Source: LH-M37 sp965602855 (lineage in GTDB: Bacteria; Pseudomonadota; Gammaproteobacteria; SZUA-229). Taken from it: a stretch of DNA of 17,229 bases. The position numbers and the translations under genes are program-made. Position 1 is the first letter of the stretch, and each line of letters starts with the position of its first letter. The stretch covers positions 1-17,229 of the forward strand of contig CBFCZV010000040.1 in the NCBI GenBank assembly GCA_965602855.1, in the 5' to 3' direction. Shown in pieces: positions 1 to 6,462 of this stretch. Under the pieces are notes generated by a model. The model did no database searches, was not told the origin of the DNA, and was given only the letters and a program-made list of their open reading frames with translations.

Positions 1-589
1 CAGTGTTTAGTGCAATAAATGCGCGATCAGATCTGGGGCTGTGTTTGTGTAATGACAATGCAACCAGTTCTTTGCCGGTTCCAGATTCGCCAGTAATTAA
101 TACATTGATGTTAGATTTTGAAAGTCGTCCAATCGCGCGAAAGACTTCCTGCATGGCAGGTGCTTCGCCGATAATTTCAGGTAATGATTGTGGAGCAAGT
201 ATTTCGTTGTTCGACTCATGCCGTTTTGCACAGGCGCGTTGTGCTAGTGAAATTGCATCATCGATATCAAAAGGTTTAGGAAGATATTCAAACGCGCCGC
301 CCTGAAAAGCAGATACAGCGCTATCAAGATCAGAATGTGCGGTCATGATTATGACTGGAATCTCAGGATAAGATTCTGACAAAGCGGATAGTAGTTCCAA
401 ACCATCCATGCCAGGCATGCGCACATCGGTGATAATGGCGTCAGGCTCAGAGTGTTTGAGTTGATCTAGAATACCATCGGCTTTATTAAAACTGGTGACC
501 TCCATGCTCGCTTGTTCTAGTGCTTTTTGTAGCACCCAGCGAATTGAGTCATCATCATCAATAATCCATATTTTTTGTGCCGTAGTCAT
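1..589 (-). CDS. ntrC: Nitrogen regulation response regulator NtrC (NR(I)), 3' part missing
   Basis: This is the first ~196 residues of the sigma54 activator that NtrB phosphorylates when glutamine is low; the rest runs off the left edge. The protein begins MTTAQKIWIIDDDDSIRWVL, a typical receiver start. The acidic pocket is D11-D14, the phospho-acceptor is D55 in TDVRMPGMDG, and the conserved lysine lies in EYLPKPFD. After a short linker comes the AAA+ domain, with IIGEAPAMQEVFRAIGRL and the Walker A motif GESGTGKE. The remaining AAA+ domain, including GAFTGA, and the DNA-binding domain are not visible. It starts only 5 bases after the ntrB stop codon, so the two are one operon and probably translationally coupled. 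The ATG at 587-589 fits the family start. NtrC-like palindromes elsewhere in the window are its expected targets. Confidence 0.96.
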   Translation of the reverse strand, partial: MTTAQKIWIIDDDDSIRWVLQKALEQASMEVTSFNKADGILDQLKHSEPDAIITDVRMPGMDGLELLSALSESYPEIPVIIMTAHSDLDSAVSAFQGGAFEYLPKPFDIDDAISLAQRACAKRHESNNEILAPQSLPEIIGEAPAMQEVFRAIGRLSKSNINVLITGESGTGKELVALSLHKHSPRSDRAFIALNT

Positions 590-594
590 AGTGC

Positions 595-1662
595 TTACTC
601 AGAGTTTGTGTGAAGAGGTAACAGCAAAGTGAAAACGGTATAGCCAGGTGAGCTGGAAAACTCAATTAGTCCGTTGTGCTGGTTAATCAGTGTTTGTGCA
701 ATCGACAGGCCAAGACCTGTGCCTTCAGCGTGGCCTGTGACCATAGGTAGAAAAAGTTTTTCTTTGAGGTCATCAGGTATGCCTGGGCCGTTGTCGATAA
801 TGTCTATTTTTGCTACTAGAGGAAAAGAATTATCACCAATGGTGTAATTTCTCAAAGGACGTGTTCGAAAAGTTATTTCACCGTCACTGGAAACTTCTTT
901 GATGGCGTTGCGTGTGATATTTAGAATTGCCTGAATAATCATCGATTCGTCGCCATAAATATCGGGCAAGCTGGGATCGTAGTCTGCAGTGAAATGAACG
1001 TGATCTGCTTCAACCTTAACAAGGCTGCGTACGTGCTCAAGTATTTGATGAATGTTGAGCATGCTTTTATTAGGTATATCTCTTGGTCCCAGCATTCGGT
1101 CGACCAATTGTTTAAGGCGATCAGCTTCACGAATAATGACTTGAGTGAATTCACGATCCTGATTGGTATCGAGGCTTCTTTCTAATAACTGTGCCGAACC
1201 CCGAATGCCGCCTAAAGGATTTTTAATCTCATGAGCGAGTCCTCTTAACAAACTACGACTGGCTTCATTTTGAGTAAGTAGGTGCTTTTCATGCGCCATT
1301 TTTCGATGCCGGCCACGACCGACAAACTCAAGCAGCAAGCATTGATGGCAATCGCCATAGTCAATTGGTGAGGCCATATAGTCCACAGCTAGTGATTGGC
1401 CGGTACGCACCATAAGGTCGTCTTCAAACGCAGAAAAGGGGTGTTGGGTTTGTAGTGAGCTTGTAATACGCGTAAAAAAATCTGGCTCATCTATGATGAG
1501 TTCTTTTATTGTGCGTAATTTGGCACGGGCATAGCTAATTTGAAACATCATTTCTGCTGATGGGTTCATGTATTCAATACAGAGATCCTGATTGATAACA
1601 AGCACCGCCGAGTGCATGTTTTCAAGAATTGTTTGAGCAGATTGTTGTATAGATTGAGTCAT
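595..1662 (-). CDS. ntrB: Nitrogen regulation histidine kinase NtrB (NR(II))
   Basis: This 355-residue soluble kinase/phosphatase sets the phosphorylation state of NtrC and is normally inhibited by unmodified PII. A PAS domain covers about residues 10-115 (SAVLVINQDLCIEYMNPSAE). The H-box is GLAHEIKNPLGG with phospho-acceptor H144, the N-box is ITRNAIKEV with N252, and the ATP-lid motifs are IIDNGPGIPDD (~288-298) and GTGLGLSIA (~314-322). There is no transmembrane segment, as expected for this cytosolic family. The length is close to that of E. coli NtrB, and the N-terminus aligns in register with it, which supports the ATG at 1660-1662. However, no clear Shine-Dalgarno sequence precedes that ATG. 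A second ATG at codon 16 would cut into the start of the PAS domain. ntrC follows directly. Confidence 0.97.
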   Translation of the reverse strand: MTQSIQQSAQTILENMHSAVLVINQDLCIEYMNPSAEMMFQISYARAKLRTIKELIIDEPDFFTRITSSLQTQHPFSAFEDDLMVRTGQSLAVDYMASPIDYGDCHQCLLLEFVGRGRHRKMAHEKHLLTQNEASRSLLRGLAHEIKNPLGGIRGSAQLLERSLDTNQDREFTQVIIREADRLKQLVDRMLGPRDIPNKSMLNIHQILEHVRSLVKVEADHVHFTADYDPSLPDIYGDESMIIQAILNITRNAIKEVSSDGEITFRTRPLRNYTIGDNSFPLVAKIDIIDNGPGIPDDLKEKLFLPMVTGHAEGTGLGLSIAQTLINQHNGLIEFSSSPGYTVFTLLLPLHTNSE

Positions 1663-1674
1663 TGCTATTAATAA

Positions 1675-1690
1675 TGCAATTATTGAACCA
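1675..1690 (-). promoter_or_regulatory. Predicted sigma54 promoter of ntrBC
   Basis: On the minus strand the sequence reads TGGTTCAATAATTGCA. It has the obligatory GG-N10-GC and fits the -12 half (TTGCA) perfectly, with a weaker -24 half. The predicted transcription start is near 1664, two bases before the ntrB ATG. A matching NtrC palindrome lies about 167 bp upstream with a perfect IHF consensus between them, which makes the element more credible than the match alone. Confidence 0.6.
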
Positions 1691-1737
1691 AAATTTGTTT
1701 CACATGAAAAAAATTATAGGTCGTTTAATTTAATGAA

Positions 1738-1750
1738 AATCAATATGTTA
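1738..1750 (+). promoter_or_regulatory. Predicted IHF binding site upstream of ntrB
   Basis: AATCAATATGTTA matches the IHF consensus WATCAANNNNTTR at every defined position. It lies in an AT-rich stretch between the NtrC palindrome (centre 1831) and the sigma54 element (1675-1690). That is where IHF usually bends DNA so an enhancer-bound activator can touch sigma54 polymerase. The consensus is short, so chance occurrence is possible; position is the main support. Confidence 0.45.
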
Positions 1751-1823
1751 CAGTTAAGCTATTCTGGGCATTGTGAATGTTTGTTAAATATCAATAACAA
1801 ATAGACAACAATAGCATTATATC

Positions 1824-1838
1824 GCACCAACATGGTGC
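1824..1838. promoter_or_regulatory. NtrC binding palindrome upstream of ntrB
   Basis: GCACCAACATGGTGC is a perfect dyad (GCACCA-N3-TGGTGC) and extends by one more pair to CGCACCA-ACA-TGGTGCG. It matches the classic enterobacterial NtrC enhancer consensus. It lies in the gap between the DUF4124 gene and ntrB, about 167 bp upstream of the predicted ntrB start site, as expected for autoregulation of ntrBC. Confidence 0.75.
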
Positions 1839-1857
1839 GCGAGGTGTTTTTTAGGGT

Positions 1858-2613
1858 TTACTGAGAGGAATCAATAATGGGGCCTGGCTTGAAGATAATT
1901 CCCTGAGATCCAGGTGCGTATGGATTGCCATCAGAATTTACCGGACCAGGACGTGAGCCCAGAGATGTATTGTGCTGGATCGAATTTCGTTTCATATGAA
2001 ATGTAACAGAATCGCTAGTGATAAGGGCTTCCTCATCTGCATCCAGGACTTCAGCATAGATTATGTGTGTTCCACGATCAATATTTGATAATGGGATATT
2101 TATTTTTGAGATGCCAGGGTCAGTTTCATCTTCGATGTCATCATTGGATGTTGTATTGCTATCGTTAAGTTCGGTATCAGAGGCTGTATCCTGGTCATCG
2201 AGCTCAGTTTCAAGTTCTATATTTTGTTCATCACTATCCATCGCTGTTATAGGGAAAATCATTTCATCATTAAGATAGAGGGCAATGAAATGTTCGTCTT
2301 CTGTATGGAGTGCTGGTGTGATTGAGATTTGTACTGATAGTTTGCCTAAATTATTGCGCACTGTTTGATCATTAGTTGGACTGTCTATATTTAAATAGCT
2401 ATAACCTTCGTCATCTTTGTCTTCATAGGCAGGCTGAATAATGACCAGTTTAGGCATTTGAATTGTGTTGTCAGTAGGTCTGGGGATTTTTTTTGTATTT
2501 GGAAGGTTTTGATCAGAATAGATAGTTTGACCATCAGCATTCACGCCTTTGTAGATTTCTGCTTGAATTGGGGTAAGCAGGCAAAACAAAAATAGTAGAG
2601 AAAAATATTTCAT
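1858..2613 (-). CDS. Secreted DUF4124 protein with a C-terminal Ig-like region
   Basis: This exported protein has no established biochemical role. I chose the ATG at 2611-2613, giving 251 residues, because it has GGGG at a suitable distance and starts a clean signal peptide (MKYFSLLFLFCLLTPIQA). An in-frame ATG at 2647-2649 would add 12 residues but sits against the U-tract of the glnA terminator. The mature N-terminus (EIYKGVNADGQTIYSDQN) is the DUF4124 motif. A second region (~75-210) looks like a beta-sandwich and ends with IDRGTHIIYAEVLDADEEALITSDSVTFHMKR. It is interrupted by a very acidic Asp/Glu/Ser/Thr-rich stretch at about residues 126-166. The tail is rich in Pro and Gly. A DUF4124 gene between glnA and ntrBC is a known arrangement in gammaproteobacteria. 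Since glnA ends in a terminator just upstream, expression probably comes from read-through or an unrecognised promoter. Confidence 0.85.
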   Translation of the reverse strand: MKYFSLLFLFCLLTPIQAEIYKGVNADGQTIYSDQNLPNTKKIPRPTDNTIQMPKLVIIQPAYEDKDDEGYSYLNIDSPTNDQTVRNNLGKLSVQISITPALHTEDEHFIALYLNDEMIFPITAMDSDEQNIELETELDDQDTASDTELNDSNTTSNDDIEDETDPGISKINIPLSNIDRGTHIIYAEVLDADEEALITSDSVTFHMKRNSIQHNTSLGSRPGPVNSDGNPYAPGSQGIIFKPGPIIDSSQ

Positions 2614-2649
2614 ATACCCCATCATAGCTGTAAAAATTAACTTATGCAC

Positions 2650-2684
2650 AAAAAAATACCCCGCCCAAAAGGACGAGGTATTTT
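2650..2684 (-). terminator. Intrinsic terminator of glnA
   Basis: On the minus strand, AAAATACCTCGTCC (2671-2684), a UUUU loop and GGGCGGGGTATTTT (2653-2666) form a 14-pair stem with two G-U pairs. It runs into a T run of seven. It begins about 22 bases after the glnA stop codon and should end most glnA transcripts before the DUF4124 gene. Confidence 0.85.
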
Positions 2685-2706
2685 AAATGAACGACTAAAG
2701 TGTATT

Positions 2707-4116
2707 TTAAACGCTGTAGTACATATCAAATTCACAAGGATGAACTGAGGCACGGTAGCGCTGTACTTCTTCGCTCTTAAGCTCAATGAAGCTGTCGATA
2801 ACGTCATCATCAAATACGCCGCCGGCAGTCAGGAAGGCGCGATCTTCGTCCAGTGCTTTCAGGGCTTCATCAAAAGAGAAGGCGACCTGTGGAATTTTCG
2901 CTTCTTCTTCTGGTGGCAGATCGTACAGGTCTTTATCTGCTGCATCACCGGGGTGAATCTTGTTCTGAATGCCGTCAAGGCCGGCCATCAGAATTGCTGA
3001 GAAACATAGGTAAGGGTTGGCTGTTGAGTCAGGGAAACGAACTTCAACACGGCGGCCTTTAGGGCTGCTAACGTGTGGAATACGAATCGCAGCAGAGCGG
3101 TTACGTGCTGAGTAAGCTAGCATAACGGGTGCTTCAAAACCGGGAACCAGACGTTTGTAGCTGTTGGTTGATGCATTAGAGAAAGCGTTGATGGCTTTAG
3201 CGTGTTTGACGATACCGCCGATGAAGAATAGAGCAGCTTCTGACAGGCCGCCATACTGATCACCAGCAAAGATGTTCTCACCATTTTTAGCGATAGAAGC
3301 ATGAACGTGCATGCCGTTACCGTTATCGCCAACCATTGGTTTAGGCATGAAGGTCGCGGTCTTGCCGTAAGCATGAGCTACGTTGTGTACTACATATTTG
3401 AAGATCTGTACTTCATCAGCCTTTTTAACCAAAGTGTTAAAAACAGTGCCGATTTCACATTGACCAGCAGTACCCACTTCGTGGTGATGGACTTCAGTTG
3501 GGCAACCCATTTCTTCACTGGTTAGACACATAGTGGAGCGCAGGTCTTGCAATGAATCGATAGGTGGCACTGGGAAGTAACCACCTTTAACGCCAGGACG
3601 GTGTCCCATGTTATTGCCATCGTAATCTGTGCCTGTATTCCAGGCGGCTTCTTCTGAGCCGATCTTGTAAGAAACGCCGCCCATTTCGTCAGTCCACTGA
3701 ACGCTGTCGAATACAAAGAATTCATTTTCAGGACCAAAGTAAGCGGTGTCGCCGATACCGGTTGAGTTTAAATAAGCTTCAGCGCGTTTCGCGATAGAGC
3801 GTGGATCACGGTTATAGCCCTGCATGTCATGTGGCTCGATGATGTCACAACGCAGGTTCATGGTCACTTCTTCACAGAAAACGTCGATTACCTGTGTCTC
3901 GCAATCGGGCATTAAAATCATGTCGGATTCATTAATGCCTTTCCAGCCAGCAATAGATGAACCATCGAACATTTTACCTTCTAACAAAACGTCCTCATCA
4001 ATGGTGTGCGCAGGCACAGAAACGTGCTGCTCTTTACCTTGTGTATCAGTGAAACGGAAATCAACGAATTTAACGTCTCTTTCCTTGATCATATTTAAAA
4101 CGTCAGTTGCAGACAT
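2707..4116 (-). CDS. glnA: Type I (GSI-beta) glutamine synthetase
   Basis: This cytosolic enzyme makes glutamine from glutamate, ammonium and ATP as a dodecamer, and is the main ammonium-assimilation enzyme. At 469 residues it has the standard GSI length. Visible motifs are the FDGSS loop (D51), the metal-site region GPENEFFVFD (~128-137), NGNGMHVHAS with H270, the glutamate flap VPGFEAP (E328) and the arginine-rich RNRSAAIRIP. Y398 in DKDLYDLPPEEE is the usual site of AMP addition by GlnE, so the enzyme is expected to be switched by adenylylation. GAGGAG precedes the ATG at good spacing. It lies upstream of the DUF4124 gene and ntrBC in the usual gammaproteobacterial order, and has a predicted sigma54 promoter at 4245-4260. 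A second, type III synthetase is encoded at 6463-8640. Confidence 0.98.
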   Translation of the reverse strand: MSATDVLNMIKERDVKFVDFRFTDTQGKEQHVSVPAHTIDEDVLLEGKMFDGSSIAGWKGINESDMILMPDCETQVIDVFCEEVTMNLRCDIIEPHDMQGYNRDPRSIAKRAEAYLNSTGIGDTAYFGPENEFFVFDSVQWTDEMGGVSYKIGSEEAAWNTGTDYDGNNMGHRPGVKGGYFPVPPIDSLQDLRSTMCLTSEEMGCPTEVHHHEVGTAGQCEIGTVFNTLVKKADEVQIFKYVVHNVAHAYGKTATFMPKPMVGDNGNGMHVHASIAKNGENIFAGDQYGGLSEAALFFIGGIVKHAKAINAFSNASTNSYKRLVPGFEAPVMLAYSARNRSAAIRIPHVSSPKGRRVEVRFPDSTANPYLCFSAILMAGLDGIQNKIHPGDAADKDLYDLPPEEEAKIPQVAFSFDEALKALDEDRAFLTAGGVFDDDVIDSFIELKSEEVQRYRASVHPCEFDMYYSV

Positions 4117-4146
4117 AGCCTTACTCCTCGAATACTAAATATATAT

Positions 4147-4165
4147 CCGCCATGACAACAGGCGG
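4147..4165 (-). other. Small hairpin in the glnA leader
   Basis: CCGCC (4147-4151) and GGCGG (4161-4165) form a 5-pair GC stem with a 9-base loop. It would lie in the glnA 5' leader about 30 bases upstream of the start codon. It is followed in the transcript by AU-rich sequence but no real U-tract. A role in glnA leader folding is possible; short GC dyads also occur by chance. Confidence 0.35.
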
Positions 4166-4182
4166 TGTGATAAAAAAGGAAC

Positions 4183-4220
4183 CTCTGATTAAACGATTGT
4201 GGCAACAGGTTTAATCAGAG
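4183..4220 (-). terminator. Terminator-like hairpin between the CDF gene and glnA, inside the predicted glnA leader
   Basis: CTCTGATTAAAC (4183-4194) and GTTTAATCAGAG (4209-4220) form a perfect 12-bp inverted repeat with a 14-base loop. On the minus strand it is followed, after GTTCC, by six Ts (4172-4177 region). It could end transcription of the upstream mobA-CDF unit, whose stop codon is at 4318. The stem has only four G-C pairs and the U-tract is offset, so termination may be partial. The predicted sigma54 start of glnA (near 4234) lies upstream of it, so it would also be part of the glnA leader. Confidence 0.6.
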
Positions 4221-4244
4221 AGGCCTAATTTCAGCTTGGTATTG

Positions 4245-4260
4245 TGCATGAAATGTACCA
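4245..4260 (-). promoter_or_regulatory. Predicted sigma54 promoter of glnA
   Basis: The minus strand reads TGGTACATTTCATGCA. It has GG-N10-GC and 14 of 16 positions agree with the consensus TGGCACRNNYYTTGCW. The predicted start is near 4234, giving a leader of about 118 bases before the glnA ATG. No convincing NtrC palindrome was found in the 60 bases upstream or in the end of the CDF gene, which weakens the call slightly. Confidence 0.65.
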
Positions 4261-4317
4261 ATAATGGAAAGGGGTATGCGCTTGTTTTCAGGGTGGCTTA
4301 AGTTGCTGTGATATGAA

Positions 4318-5460
4318 CTAGTGGAATCTTAAGTTGGCTTCACCTACGCAGCCTATATTCAGGCTCAGTTCTTTGAATTTGGCCTGAATGGCTTCAGCGT
4401 CATCGATAGAAGAAAGAACGCTCAAAGGGATTGCTGCATCAACGGTGATTTGACCTCTCAGGTAATGCAAGGTGACGTCATTAATGGCTTTTAGCTCAGG
4501 CTCCCTTGCCCATTCTTCGTACAGGGTGATAATTAGCTCACTGCGTGGTGGTAGGTGGCGACAGCGTGCTTCCTGTTCGTCATTTTCAGGATCGATGTGT
4601 ACGGTAACATCATTGATGTCATCGAAAGTTTCAATCAAGGATTTTTCAACGGCCTCTGAAATGTGATGCCCTTCAGAAACACTGAGTCTGGGTTGAACCA
4701 GAATATGCACATCGACCAGCGAAGTGTGTCCCATACGTCGAGTACGGAGCATGTGCATTTCGAGAACGTCTTCATTTTCAAGAATCTTTGCTTTAATTTG
4801 TGCCACTTTTTCAGCATCAAGTGCGGTATCGACCAGTTCAAGCATGCTGTGGTAGCTGAGCTCGTAGCCAATTTTTACAATCATCAGGGCAACAATAATC
4901 GCAGCTACAGGGTCCAGAATAGGCATGCCCATCTGGGCACCAGCAATACCAATGAGCACAACGATTGAAGAGATTGCATCGCTACGATGGTGCCAGGCAT
5001 TGGCGATGAGCATTTTTGAGTTGATGCGTATTCCAACTCGATGGGTAAAGTGGTACAGACCCTCATTGCTCAAGATAGAAAACAGGGCAATAGCCAGGGT
5101 AAAGTAGTGTGGAATGGCCTGCACTTCTTCATCAAAGACGCGGTGAGCGGCATCAAAGGCGATGCCGAGTCCGACTACGATCAAAAATAAGCCGAGTCCG
5201 ACTGTTGCCAGTGTTTCAAAGCGGCCATGACCGTAGGGATGGTCATCATCAGCTTCTTCGCCAGCGTGTTTGGCCGCAACCAGTACCATGGCATCACTAA
5301 TGAGGTCAGAAAGTGAGTGCAGGCCATCGGCAACCAGAGATTGAGCCTGACCAAGTACGCCGCCGATGATTTTGACGATAGATAGAACCAGATTGACAAA
5401 AACACCCCACCAGGTGACACGGTTAATTTCTTTGGTGCGTTGTTTGAGGGTTAGTGACAT
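4318..5460 (-). CDS. Cation diffusion facilitator family divalent-metal efflux transporter
   Basis: This inner-membrane antiporter should export divalent cations (Zn, Fe, Mn or similar) in exchange for protons. It shows about six membrane segments in residues 15-205 and the family signature HPYGHGRFETLA (74-85). Candidate metal-site residues are D45, H48 and D52 in ADGLHSLSD, and H157 and D161 in NAWHHRSD. The S at position 49, where FieF has an Asp, means the metal cannot be assigned by simple analogy. A cytoplasmic ferredoxin-like domain follows (~212-292). The protein is 380 residues, about 80 longer than FieF; the extra C-terminal part (~300-380, INDVTLHYLRGQITVDAA) looks like a second, degenerate copy of that domain. 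It starts 52 bases after mobA on the same strand, so the two may be co-transcribed. No strong Shine-Dalgarno sequence is visible. Confidence 0.9.
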   Translation of the reverse strand: MSLTLKQRTKEINRVTWWGVFVNLVLSIVKIIGGVLGQAQSLVADGLHSLSDLISDAMVLVAAKHAGEEADDDHPYGHGRFETLATVGLGLFLIVVGLGIAFDAAHRVFDEEVQAIPHYFTLAIALFSILSNEGLYHFTHRVGIRINSKMLIANAWHHRSDAISSIVVLIGIAGAQMGMPILDPVAAIIVALMIVKIGYELSYHSMLELVDTALDAEKVAQIKAKILENEDVLEMHMLRTRRMGHTSLVDVHILVQPRLSVSEGHHISEAVEKSLIETFDDINDVTVHIDPENDEQEARCRHLPPRSELIITLYEEWAREPELKAINDVTLHYLRGQITVDAAIPLSVLSSIDDAEAIQAKFKELSLNIGCVGEANLRFH

Positions 5461-5512
5461 GCGTTGATTTTGAAGCTAGCAAGGTGAATGCGCAAGCAGG
5501 AATTAATGCTCT

Positions 5513-6076
5513 TTAAGTTTGCTCAAGATCATCAATAGAATTGATATTGCGGAAAGCCGCCGCAGTATCGTTGCAATTGATAATGGCAGGTGAGCGTGTT
5601 TCCACCCACTGTATGAGTTTGTGATTGCCTGATGAAAGATGCGCCTGAACAGAGCCAAGTAGAGATTTCTTCAGCAGCATCACAAGCTGCAAGCGCTGAT
5701 AAATTTCGACAATAGCAATGTCGTTATGTTCAAAACCAGTAAGTAGCGTAGAAACCAGATTATCCGGCAGAAAGGGCATGTCACAGGGTACGACTAGCAC
5801 CTGATCGTGCTGACAGGCCGCCAGGGCAGACGCTATGCCTGAAAGAGGCCCATTTTTTTCGTCATTATCAGGAATAACGGTTGAAGCAAATTGCTGATAA
5901 GTATCAATGTTTCGGTTTGCGCTTATGACAAAATTATCAACCTGATTTTTTAATGCATTAATAACATGCTGAATTAAGGGCTGCCCTTTAAATTTAACGA
6001 GACCCTTGTCAGCATGGTTCATGCGCTTACTTTTTCCGCCAGCGAGAATGAGGCAACTTACAGCGTTTGATTTCAT
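5513..6076 (-). CDS. mobA: Molybdenum cofactor guanylyltransferase MobA
   Basis: MobA transfers GMP from GTP to molybdopterin to make the guanine-dinucleotide cofactor used by enzymes such as nitrate reductase. The 187 residues carry the nucleotide-binding LAGGKSKRM (11-19), the DKGL motif (23-26), GPLSGI (76-81), the metal-binding PCDMP with D99, and the terminal FRNINSIDDL (175-184). Length and motif order are standard for the family. The start at 6074-6076 gives the expected N-terminus, although the ribosome-binding site is weak. It is transcribed away from the type III glutamine synthetase gene. The NtrC sites in the shared gap lie 70-106 bp upstream of its start, so nitrogen control is possible, but no sigma54 element facing mobA was recognised. 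Confidence 0.93.
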   Translation of the reverse strand: MKSNAVSCLILAGGKSKRMNHADKGLVKFKGQPLIQHVINALKNQVDNFVISANRNIDTYQQFASTVIPDNDEKNGPLSGIASALAACQHDQVLVVPCDMPFLPDNLVSTLLTGFEHNDIAIVEIYQRLQLVMLLKKSLLGSVQAHLSSGNHKLIQWVETRSPAIINCNDTAAAFRNINSIDDLEQT

Positions 6077-6146
6077 GGCCGTATATTAATGCGTTGTAAA
6101 ACAAATTGCGCGAGCAGTTAAGCGGGTTGTTGAGGAAAAATGAAAC

Positions 6147-6182
6147 GCACCAATATAGATCGTACGCGCACCAAAGAGGTGC
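6147..6182. promoter_or_regulatory. Tandem NtrC sites upstream of the type III glutamine synthetase
   Basis: GCACCAAAGAGGTGC (6168-6182) is a strong NtrC palindrome with only one position off GCACCA-N3-TGGTGC, and it extends to CGCACC...GGTGCG. A second, weaker site (GCACCAATATAGATC, 6147-6161) has a perfect left half and a poor right half. Their starts are 21 bp apart, two helical turns, which suits cooperative binding of two NtrC dimers. They lie about 160-180 bp upstream of the predicted start at 6336. The 386-bp gap between mobA and the synthetase gene otherwise holds the sigma54 element and an AT-rich leader containing the short palindrome GTGATATCAC (6348-6357). Confidence 0.7.
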
Positions 6183-6309
6183 GTCATAGATAGGTTAAAG
6201 TTATGCGCATATTAGTGACATAAGCAAGATATGTACAAGAAGTAGCTATTTACCTACATTTTTAGCGCAATTACTGGTTAACTGGCCTGTAATGAGGAAC
6301 ATGGAAAAG

Positions 6310-6325
6310 TGGCTCGTTAATTGCT
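6310..6325 (+). promoter_or_regulatory. Predicted sigma54 promoter of the type III glutamine synthetase
   Basis: TGGCTCGTTAATTGCT has GG-N10-GC and matches most consensus positions, including a perfect TTGCW -12 element. The predicted start is near 6336, leaving a leader of about 127 bases before the ATG at 6463. Correctly placed NtrC sites at 6147-6182 support it. Confidence 0.75.
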
Positions 6326-6462
6326 ATGTAAATAGTGAAATATAATAGTGATATCACGACAACGCTTTCTGGCAACAGCAGCATAGATCGATAGCCTTTT
6401 ATTAAGCAGATAACCCAGATAAAACTTTTTGAATTTAGTAATTCAATTTTGAGGAAAATCTA

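Noticed and set aside
3..305. Open frame on the plus strand at the left edge.
   Set aside because: It is antisense to ntrC, whose receiver and AAA+ motifs are clear on the minus strand.
4261..4317. Search for an NtrC palindrome upstream of the glnA sigma54 element.
   Set aside because: Only poor partial dyads were found (for example around 4275-4297); none fits GCACC-N5-GGTGC well enough to report.
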